From Bordetella sp. (GTDB lineage: Bacteria > Pseudomonadota > Alphaproteobacteria > Caulobacterales > Caulobacteraceae), in assembly GCA_017308115.1 (NCBI GenBank), contig JAFKFS010000030.1:1-37507 (forward strand): a stretch of 37,507 nucleotides of DNA, written 5' to 3'. The notes beneath the pieces are model-generated. The model made no database searches, was not told the origin of the DNA, and worked only from the letters and a program-made list of their open reading frames with translations. Position numbers and translations under genes: made by a program. Shown in pieces: positions 31,424 to 37,507 of the stretch; positions within the stretch are counted from its first letter, which is position 1, and the number at the start of each line of letters is the position of its first letter.

Positions 31424-33436
31424 ATGACCGTCGAACATTCCGCATCGCCGCTTCTGGGCCGGTTGAACTGGGAGTCGCTTCCGTTCCACGAGCCCATCCT
31501 GGTCGCCACCTTCGCCGTCGTCGTCATCGGCGGCCTGGGGGTTCTGGGCCTGATCACCCGCTATCGGTTGTGGGGCTATCTGTGGACCGAGTGGTTCACC
31601 ACCGTGGACCACAAGAAGATCGGGATCATGTACATGATCCTGGGCCTGATCATGTTCCTGCGCGGCTTCGCCGACGCCATCATGATGCGCCTGCAGCAGG
31701 CCATGGCCTTCGGCGGGTCCGAGGGCTACCTCAACGCCCACCACTATGACCAGATCTTCACCGCCCACGGCGTGATCATGATCTTCTTCGTGGCCATGCC
31801 CATGATCACCGGCCTGATGAACTATCTGGTGCCGCTGCAGATCGGGGCGCGGGACGTCTCCTTCCCCTTCCTGAACAATTTCAGCTTCTGGATGACGACC
31901 ATGGGGGCCGTGCTGGTCATGGCCTCCCTGTTCATCGGCGAGTTCGCGCGCACGGGCTGGCTGGCCTATCCGCCGCTGTCGGGCATCGGCTACAGCCCCG
32001 GCGTCGGGGTCGACTACTACATCTGGGCGCTGCAGATCGCGGGGGTAGGGACGACCCTGTCCGGCATCAACCTGATCGCGACCATCGTGAAGATGCGCGC
32101 GCCGGGCATGGGCCTGATGAAGATGCCGGTCTTCACCTGGACCTCGCTGTGCGCCAACGTCCTGATCGTGGCCTCCTTCCCGATCCTGACGGCGACGCTG
32201 GTCCTGCTGTCGGCGGACCGCTACATCGGCACCAACTTCTTCACGAACGACTTCGGCGGCAATCCGATGATGTACGTGAACCTGATCTGGATCTGGGGCC
32301 ACCCGGAGGTCTACATCCTGATCCTGCCGCTGTTCGGCGTCTTCTCCGAAGTCACCTCGACCTTCTCGGGCAAGAAGCTCTTCGGCTACACCTCCATGGT
32401 CTATGCGACGGTGGTCATCACCATCCTGTCCTACCTGGTGTGGCTGCACCACTTCTTCACCATGGGCTCGGGCGCGTCCGTGAACTCCTTCTTCGGGATC
32501 ACGACGATGATCATCTCGATCCCGACAGGGGCCAAGCTGTTCAACTGGCTGTTCACCATGTACCGCGGCCGCATCCGCTTCGAGCTGCCGATGATGTGGA
32601 CGGTCGCCTTCATGCTGACCTTTGTGATCGGCGGGATGACGGGGGTCATGCTGGCGGTGCCGCCGGCGGACTTCGTGCTGCACAACTCCCTGTTCCTGAT
32701 CGCCCACTTCCACAACGTCATCATCGGCGGGGTGCTGTTCGGCCTGTTCGCCGCCATCAACTACTGGTGGCCCAAGGCCTTCGGCTTCAAGCTGGACAAG
32801 AAGTGGGGCCTGGTCAGCTTCTGGTGCTGGGTGGTCGGCTTCTGGATGGCCTTCATGCCGCTGTACGTCCTGGGCTTCATGGGCGTGACGCGGCGGATGC
32901 GGGTCTTCGACGACCCGGCCTATCAGATCTGGTTCATCATCGCGGGCGTCGGCGCGGCCGTCATCGCCGTGGGCATCCTGGCCATGCTGATCCAGTTCGC
33001 CGTCAGCATCATCAACCGCGACAAGCTGCGCGACGAGACCGGCGACCCCTGGAACGGCCGCACCCTGGAGTGGGCGACCTCCTCGCCGCCGCCGGACTAC
33101 AACTTCGCCAAGACGCCGATCATCCACGACGGCGACGCTTGGTGGGACATGAAGGCGCGCGGCTATCAGCGCCCGACGCAGGGCTTCAGGCCGATCCACA
33201 TGCCCGCCAACACCGGGGCCGGCTTCATCCTGTCGGCGCTGTCGCTGATCGTGGGCTTCGCCCTGATCTGGTACATCTGGTGGCTGGCGGCGGCGGGCTT
33301 CGCGGCCCTGATCGCCTACGCAGTCTTCCATACCTTCAACTACAAGCGCGACTACGACATCCCGGCCGAGACGGTTCAGGCGACCGAGGACGCGCGCACC
33401 CAGGCCCTGGCGGCCGCCGCAGCGACGCAAGGGTGA
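31424..33436 (+). CDS. cyoB: Cytochrome bo-type ubiquinol oxidase subunit I
   Basis: Catalytic subunit of the proton-pumping quinol oxidase, 670 residues and about 15 helices. Haem and copper ligands are visible: His in [11 protein letters not shown] (low-spin haem), [12 protein letters not shown] with the Tyr-linked His and the pump Glu of A-type oxidases, [10 protein letters not shown] (two Cu-B histidines) and [11 protein letters not shown] (high-spin and low-spin haem ligands). The match to E. coli CyoB runs through the C-terminal [13 protein letters not shown]. It starts 14 bases after cyoA. The protein needs haem B and haem O (or A); no haem O synthase (cyoE) gene lies in this operon, so it must be elsewhere. 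Confidence 0.97.
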   Translation: MTVEHSASPLLGRLNWESLPFHEPILVATFAVVVIGGLGVLGLITRYRLWGYLWTEWFTTVDHKKIGIMYMILGLIMFLRGFADAIMMRLQQAMAFGGSEGYLNAHHYDQIFTAHGVIMIFFVAMPMITGLMNYLVPLQIGARDVSFPFLNNFSFWMTTMGAVLVMASLFIGEFARTGWLAYPPLSGIGYSPGVGVDYYIWALQIAGVGTTLSGINLIATIVKMRAPGMGLMKMPVFTWTSLCANVLIVASFPILTATLVLLSADRYIGTNFFTNDFGGNPMMYVNLIWIWGHPEVYILILPLFGVFSEVTSTFSGKKLFGYTSMVYATVVITILSYLVWLHHFFTMGSGASVNSFFGITTMIISIPTGAKLFNWLFTMYRGRIRFELPMMWTVAFMLTFVIGGMTGVMLAVPPADFVLHNSLFLIAHFHNVIIGGVLFGLFAAINYWWPKAFGFKLDKKWGLVSFWCWVVGFWMAFMPLYVLGFMGVTRRMRVFDDPAYQIWFIIAGVGAAVIAVGILAMLIQFAVSIINRDKLRDETGDPWNGRTLEWATSSPPPDYNFAKTPIIHDGDAWWDMKARGYQRPTQGFRPIHMPANTGAGFILSALSLIVGFALIWYIWWLAAAGFAALIAYAVFHTFNYKRDYDIPAETVQATEDARTQALAAAAATQG

Positions 33437-33440
33437 TCCG

Positions 33441-34085
33441 ATGAGCCACGCACCAACCCTCAACCCCGACTACGTCGACGAGGCCGGGCGGCCGATCTTC
33501 CACCCGGTCGAGGAGCCGCACCATCCGGAAGGCCACAGCACCATGCTGGGCTTCTGGATGTATCTGATGAGCGACTGTCTCATCTTCGCGATCCTGTTCG
33601 CCGTCTACGCCGTGCTGGGCGGCAACTATGCGGCCGGTCCGGCGCCCAAGGACCTGTTCGACCTGCCGCTGGTGGCGCTGAACACCTCCATGCTGCTGTT
33701 CTCGTCGATCACCTACGGCTTCGCCATGCTGGCGATGTACCGCAACAAGGTCGCGCAGACTCAGGTCTGGCTGGCGATCACCGGCGTCTTCGGCCTCTGC
33801 TTCCTGGGCATCGAGCTCTATGAGTTCGCCCACATGATCCACCTGGGCGCGACGCCCCAGCGCAGCGGCTTCCTGTCGGCCTTCTTCATCCTGGTGGGCA
33901 CGCACGGCCTGCACGTCACCTTCGGCTGCATCTGGCTGGTCACCCTGATGGTGCAGGTGGCGCAGAAGGGCCTGATCCAGGCCAACCGGCGCCGCCTCAT
34001 GTGCCTGAGCCTGTTCTGGCACTTCCTGGACGTCATCTGGATCGGCGTCTTCACCTTCGTCTATCTGTTCGGGATGCTGCGATGA
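33441..34085 (+). CDS. cyoC: Cytochrome bo-type ubiquinol oxidase subunit III
   Basis: Subunit III, 214 residues with five membrane helices, a stabilising part of the oxidase. [37 protein letters not shown] with the conserved Glu, and [15 protein letters not shown] are characteristic; the C-terminal [21 protein letters not shown] also matches the family. The ATG lies 4 bases after the cyoB stop and its stop overlaps the cyoD start (ATGA), showing coupled translation in the operon. It lacks the two extra N-terminal helices of aa3-type CoxC, in line with a cyo-type enzyme. Confidence 0.95.
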   Translation: MSHAPTLNPDYVDEAGRPIFHPVEEPHHPEGHSTMLGFWMYLMSDCLIFAILFAVYAVLGGNYAAGPAPKDLFDLPLVALNTSMLLFSSITYGFAMLAMYRNKVAQTQVWLAITGVFGLCFLGIELYEFAHMIHLGATPQRSGFLSAFFILVGTHGLHVTFGCIWLVTLMVQVAQKGLIQANRRRLMCLSLFWHFLDVIWIGVFTFVYLFGMLR

Positions 34086-34465
34086 GCGCCGAAGCCCACA
34101 ACGAGCACGCCGTGACTCACGACGATCACCACGGCGACGACCATGATCATGGCTCCTACAGGAGCTATCTGATCGGCTTTGCCCTGTCGGTCGTGCTGAC
34201 CGCCATTCCGTTCTGGCTGGTCATGGCCGGAGTGCTGGCGCCGCAGCTGACGGGTCTGATCATCACTGGCTTCGCCGTGGTGCAGATCGTGGTCCACATG
34301 ATCTTCTTCCTGCACATGAACCACAGGTCCGAGGGCGGGTGGAACATGCTGGCGCTGATCTTCACCCTGGTCATCGTGGTCATCGCCGTCGCCGGGTCGG
34401 TCTGGGTCATGTATCATCTGAACACCAACATGATGCCCGTCCACGACATGCAGGGGATGGGCTGA
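34082..34465 (+). CDS. cyoD: Cytochrome bo-type ubiquinol oxidase subunit IV
   Basis: Subunit IV, 127 residues with three membrane helices that assist assembly of the copper site and stability. The N-terminus is His/Asp-rich ([12 protein letters not shown]), which could bind metal. Family features are [31 protein letters not shown] and [27 protein letters not shown]. The ATG at 34082 overlaps the cyoC stop. An upstream in-frame ATG at 34001 lies inside cyoC and is rejected. A 25-base gap leads to the SURF1 gene. Confidence 0.93.
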   Translation: MSAEAHNEHAVTHDDHHGDDHDHGSYRSYLIGFALSVVLTAIPFWLVMAGVLAPQLTGLIITGFAVVQIVVHMIFFLHMNHRSEGGWNMLALIFTLVIVVIAVAGSVWVMYHLNTNMMPVHDMQGMG

Positions 34466-34490
34466 GCCCTCTCGCACGCGGAGACGCCGC

Positions 34491-35258
34491 TTGACGTCAT
34501 CGTCGGCCCCTGAACCCGTCGCTCGCCCGGCGTCGCGCCGCCGGACGGTCGCGGGACTGGCGGCCTTCGCCGTGCTGTTCATCGGCTTTTCCGCGCTGGG
34601 CGTCTGGCAGGTCCAGCGCCTGGCGTGGAAGCAGGAGCTGATCCGTCAGGTCGACGCCCGCATCCACGCCGATCCCGTTCCGGCGCCGGGGCCTGCAGGC
34701 TTCGACGCCGTGACGCGCCCGGCGGACCAGTACCGCCGCGTCACAGCCAGCGGGCAGTTCCTGTATGACCGCGAGGCGCGGGTGAAGGCGGTGACGGACC
34801 TGGGGCCGGGCTTCTGGGTCGTCACCCCTCTGGAGGACGCGCGCGGCTTCACCGTCCTGATCAACCGGGGCTTCGTCCCGTCCGAGCGCGCCTCGCCCGA
34901 GACCCGCGCCGAAGGCCAGGTCGACGGCCCGGTGTCCGTCACCGGCCTGTTGCGGATCAGCGAACCGAAGGGCGGCTTCCTGCGCGACAACGATCCGGCG
35001 GGGGACCGCTGGTTCTCGCGCGACGTGGCCGCCATCGCGCAGGCCAAGCGGTTGAGCGGCCCGGTCGCGCCCTACTTCATCGACGCGGAGGCGACGCCCA
35101 ATCCCGGCGGATGGCCGCGCGGGGGGCTGACGGTGGTGCGGTTCGCCAACAGCCATCTGGTCTACGCCCTGACCTGGTTCGGCCTGGCCCTGATGTCGGC
35201 GGGGGCTGCGGTCCTGTGGCTACGCGAGGAGCGTCGGCGCAGGAAAGGGGGCCGCTGA
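34491..35258 (+). CDS. SURF1-family oxidase assembly protein
   Basis: SURF1 aids insertion of haem into subunit I of haem-copper oxidases. The 255-residue protein has two membrane helices at the ends (about 20-42 and 225-245) around a periplasmic domain, with the SURF1 blocks GVWQVQRLAWKQELI, TASGQFLYDREA, GFWVVTPLED, LINRGFVP and VRFANSHLVYALTWFGLALM. The start is TTG at 34491 with GGAG 7 bases before it. It follows cyoD closely and its stop overlaps the RegB start (TGATG), so it belongs to the cyo-regBA run. SURF1 is best known for aa3 oxidases; its place here argues for service to the bo-type enzyme. Confidence 0.9.
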   Translation: MTSSSAPEPVARPASRRRTVAGLAAFAVLFIGFSALGVWQVQRLAWKQELIRQVDARIHADPVPAPGPAGFDAVTRPADQYRRVTASGQFLYDREARVKAVTDLGPGFWVVTPLEDARGFTVLINRGFVPSERASPETRAEGQVDGPVSVTGLLRISEPKGGFLRDNDPAGDRWFSRDVAAIAQAKRLSGPVAPYFIDAEATPNPGGWPRGGLTVVRFANSHLVYALTWFGLALMSAGAAVLWLREERRRRKGGR

Positions 35259-36604
35259 TGCAGACCCGGACCCTGAGCCGCTTCGCCCGCACCGTGCTGG
35301 GCATGGACGCCGAGGCCGAGACGCCCGTCTCGCCGGGCGCGGCCGGGCGGCGCAACATGCTGCTGCTGATCCAGCTGAGGTGGCTGGCGGTGATCGGCCA
35401 GGTGGCGACCATCGTCATCGTCCACTGGGGCCTGGGCATCAGCCTGCCCCTGGGGCTCCTGTTGCTCGCGCCCATGGCCCTGGCGGTGATGAACCTGGTC
35501 AGCGCGCCCGTGACCCTGCGGCGCAGGGCGGTCACCGATCCCGAGATTCTGCTGGCCCTGTGCGTCGACGTGGCGGCGCTGAGCTGGCTGCTCTATTTCA
35601 GCGGCGGAGCGACCAATCCGTTCGCGGCCCTCTACCTGATGCAGGTGGTGCTGGCGGCGGTGCTGCTGCGCCCGGCCTACGCCTGGGGCTTCGTGCTGGC
35701 GACCGGCGCCTGCCTGGCCTATCTGGCGGTCTGGCGGCAGCCGCTGGACCTGCCCGCCGGGGCCGATGCGCGGCTGGGCCTGATCCAGCAGGGCGCCCTG
35801 GTCAACTTCATCCTGATCGCCGTGCTGCTGGTCGCCTTCGTCACCCGCACCAGCCAGAACATGCGCGCCCGCGACGCCTATCTGGCCGAGGCCCGGCAGC
35901 AGGCGGCGGAACAGGACCATATCGTGCGCATGGGGCTGCTGGCCTCGGGCGCGGCGCATGAGCTGGGCACGCCCCTGGCCTCGCTCTCGGTCATTCTCAG
36001 CGACTGGCGGCGGATGCCCGCGCTGAACCGCGACGAGGACCTGGCGCATGACATCGAGCAGATGCAGGCCGAGGTCGAGCGCTGCAAATCCATCGTCACC
36101 AACATCCTGATGTCGGCGGGCGAGGCGCGCGGCGAGGCGCCCACCGTCACCACCCTGAAGGCCTTCCTGCAGGAGATCATCGCCGAATGGTCCGACAAGG
36201 CGGGCGAGGCCATGCGCGTGACCCTGGACGGCCCGGCGCCCGACAATCCGCGCATCATCGCCGATCCGGCCCTGAAGCAGGTGTTCAGCGCGCTGCTGGA
36301 CAACGCCCATGAGGCCGGGGCGCGCAAGCTGGAGGTGCGGGCCGCCGCCGATGCGGGCGGCTTGTTCATCGCCTTCGAGGACGACGGGCCGGGCTTCCCC
36401 GCCGCCATTCTGGAGAAGCTGGGCCAGCCCTATCAGTCGACCAAGGCGCGGGCGGGCTCGGGCCTGGGGCTGTTCCTGCTGGTCAATGTGATGCGCAAGC
36501 TGGGCGGGACGGTCGTGGCCGCGAACCGGCCCAGGGGGCAGGGCGGCGCCACCGGCGCCGTGGTGCGCCTGACCTTGCCGATCGACGCCCTGGCCCCGAA
36601 ATAA
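35258..36604 (+). CDS. regB: RegB/PrrB/ActS-type redox sensor histidine kinase
   Basis: A 448-residue redox-sensing kinase. Six membrane helices occupy about residues 30-205. Between helices 3 and 4 lies GGATNPF (116-122), the quinone-binding heptapeptide type of RegB. The H-box is GAAHELGTPL with His234. Cys276 in EVERCKSIVTNIL corresponds to the redox-active cysteine (Cys265) of Rhodobacter RegB. N-box, G1 (DDGPGFP) and G2 (GSGLGLFLL) complete the ATPase. The ATG at 35258 shares a base with the SURF1 stop. Linked to the quinol oxidase genes, it should read the quinone pool that CyoABCD oxidises; this feedback is inferred from family and context. Confidence 0.94.
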   Translation: MQTRTLSRFARTVLGMDAEAETPVSPGAAGRRNMLLLIQLRWLAVIGQVATIVIVHWGLGISLPLGLLLLAPMALAVMNLVSAPVTLRRRAVTDPEILLALCVDVAALSWLLYFSGGATNPFAALYLMQVVLAAVLLRPAYAWGFVLATGACLAYLAVWRQPLDLPAGADARLGLIQQGALVNFILIAVLLVAFVTRTSQNMRARDAYLAEARQQAAEQDHIVRMGLLASGAAHELGTPLASLSVILSDWRRMPALNRDEDLAHDIEQMQAEVERCKSIVTNILMSAGEARGEAPTVTTLKAFLQEIIAEWSDKAGEAMRVTLDGPAPDNPRIIADPALKQVFSALLDNAHEAGARKLEVRAAADAGGLFIAFEDDGPGFPAAILEKLGQPYQSTKARAGSGLGLFLLVNVMRKLGGTVVAANRPRGQGGATGAVVRLTLPIDALAPK

Positions 36605-36627
36605 GGCGCCTGGAAAGAGGGAATGAA

Positions 36628-37164
36628 ATGACCGACGACCCCCGCCGGCTTCTGATCGTCGAGGACGACGAATCCTTCTCGCGCACCCTGCGCCGGTCGT
36701 TCGAACGGCGCGGCTATCTGGTCGTGTCCGCCCACAGCCACGATCAGATGGTCGAGGTGCTGAAGACGCATCATCCCGACTACGCCGTGGTGGACCTGAA
36801 GCTGGGAACGGCCTCGGGCCTGACCTGCGTTCAGACCCTGCACGCCTTCGACCCCGATCTGGTGATCGTGGTGCTGACCGGTTTCGCCAGCATCGCCACG
36901 GCGGTCGAGGCGATCAAGCTGGGCGCGCGCCACTACCTCGCCAAGCCGGCTGGCACCGACGCCATCGAGGCCGCCTTCGGCCGTGAGGCGGGCGATCCGG
37001 ACGCGCCCCTGACGGCGCGCTCGACCTCGATCAAGACGCTGGAGTGGGAGCGCATCCACGAGGTGCTCGCCGAGACCGACTTCAACATCTCCGAGACGGC
37101 GCGCCGCCTGGGCATGCACCGCCGCACCCTGGCGCGGAAGCTGGAGAAGCGGCAGGTCAGCTGA
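36628..37164 (+). CDS. regA: RegA/PrrA/ActR-type response regulator
   Basis: Partner response regulator, 178 residues. The receiver domain (about 8-120) has acidic EDDE at 11-14, phospho-acceptor Asp56 in VVDLKLG, the Thr of VVLTGFASIATAVEAIKLGA and Lys in YLAKPA. A Fis-type HTH ends the protein (ISETARRLGMHRRTLARKLEKR), matching the RegA class closely apart from the last helix, which in the type proteins ends QRILAKR. The ATG has GAGGGAATGAA upstream. It follows regB after 23 bases. RegA proteins regulate respiration, carbon and nitrogen fixation genes in response to redox state; the local cyo operon is a natural target. Confidence 0.94.
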   Translation: MTDDPRRLLIVEDDESFSRTLRRSFERRGYLVVSAHSHDQMVEVLKTHHPDYAVVDLKLGTASGLTCVQTLHAFDPDLVIVVLTGFASIATAVEAIKLGARHYLAKPAGTDAIEAAFGREAGDPDAPLTARSTSIKTLEWERIHEVLAETDFNISETARRLGMHRRTLARKLEKRQVS

Positions 37165-37174
37165 CTTTTCGGTT

Positions 37175-37303
37175 TCCGCTCATCCCCGCGGAGGCGGGGA
37201 CCCAGTAAATGCCTCATGCTCCAAGAGCGGGTTGGGGAGCGCCCTTCAAGCGCTGCGCTTGCAGCCAAGGTACTGGGTCCCCGCCTCCGCGGGGATGAGC
37301 GGA
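37175..37303. repeat. Inverted repeat with 33-base perfect arms
   Basis: Arms at 37175-37207 and 37271-37303 are perfect reverse complements over 33 bases, separated by 63 bases. Each arm contains the smaller hairpin CCCCGC-GGAG-GCGGGG. The layout is that of a paired REP element (REPIN-like) sitting between the convergent regA and CoA-transferase genes. I recognise the CTGGGTCCCCGCCT-CGCGGGGATGAGC word as a common intergenic repeat of this group. It may also stop transcription from both sides. Confidence 0.85.
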
Positions 37304-37312
37304 GAGAAAGGC

Positions 37313-37507
37313 TCAGTCCTTCTTCAACTCGCCTAGAACCGCCAGCGTATCCTGCCCGAGCCTCGGCGGCGGGGCGTCATAGCGCACGGGCGTCCTGGAC
37401 AGGCGGATGGGCGAGGCGACGGTGCGGACCGGATCGGCCAGGTCGGGCCGCGTCTGCTCGACCGTCAGGCCGCGATGAATCGCCTGGGGCTCGGCGAACA
37501 CCTGGTC
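37313..37507 (-). CDS. CaiB/BaiF-family CoA-transferase, C-terminal end
   Basis: Only the last 64 codons lie in the window; the gene continues past the right edge. The reading DQVFAEPQAIHRGL, then PVRTVASPIRLSRTPVRYDAP and PPRLGQDTLAVLGEL is the usual C-terminal signature of family III CoA-transferases (PIR-S-TP, then PPxLGxxT-xVL). These enzymes move CoA between carboxylic acids. The catalytic Asp is outside the window, so activity and substrate cannot be judged. It is convergent with regA, with the inverted repeat between them. Confidence 0.88.
   Translation of the reverse strand, partial: DQVFAEPQAIHRGLTVEQTRPDLADPVRTVASPIRLSRTPVRYDAPPPRLGQDTLAVLGELKKD

Overview
The window looks like chromosomal, housekeeping DNA from a GC-rich alphaproteobacterium of the Caulobacteraceae, most likely Brevundimonas or a close relative. 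The pointers are a SciP-type (DUF1153) CtrA inhibitor beside flagellar hook genes, a divergent sigma-54 hook/hook-junction control region like the one known in Caulobacter, an ActS/RegB-ActR/RegA pair behind a cyo operon, and family-typical intergenic palindromes. I see no tRNA or rRNA gene, insertion sequence, prophage or CRISPR array. The genus is inference from gene content and order.

Layout, left to right. (1) 1-963: iron storage, with bacterioferritin cut by the left edge and its ferredoxin Bfd, both minus strand, plus two candidate iron-responsive operators. (2) 964-5368: ThiE, a MASE1-type membrane histidine kinase, a secreted protein with an internal 20-residue duplication, a small VOC-fold protein and a lipoprotein-type ecotin. 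(3) 5418-9460: thiolase and TesB-like thioesterase, a divergent HxlR regulator, and MnmA. (4) 9645-17170: sciP, then flgE-flgD-fliK (minus) divergent from flgK-flgL (plus), with two facing-away sigma-54 promoters in the 397-base gap between fliK and flgK. (5) 17366-20846: an Mla/MCE lipid transport operon (permease with N-terminal STAS-like part, ATPase, MCE protein, auxiliary lipoprotein). (6) 20937-22527: the two subunits of a 3-oxoacid CoA-transferase with an unrecognised 77-residue ORF tightly fitted between them. (7) 22715-29983: S9 peptidase, LysR regulator divergent from malate synthase G, and an MFS transporter. (8) 30195-37164: cyoABCD, SURF1, RegB and RegA as one long plus-strand run, linking the terminal quinol oxidase to a redox two-component system. 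(9) The right edge holds a 33-base inverted repeat and the tail of a CaiB/BaiF CoA-transferase.

How the parts work together: thiolase, CoA-transferase, malate synthase G and thioesterase point to growth on fatty acids, ketone bodies or C2 units. The cyo-SURF1-RegBA block supplies quinol oxidation and a sensor of the quinone/redox state. SciP and the hook genes tie flagellar assembly to the CtrA cell-cycle circuit. No wholly new system is evident. The items most worth a second look are the control regions (divergent sigma-54 region, sciP upstream region, TGC-N9-GCA palindromes) and two proteins without assigned function (the duplicated-motif secreted protein and the 77-residue ORF).
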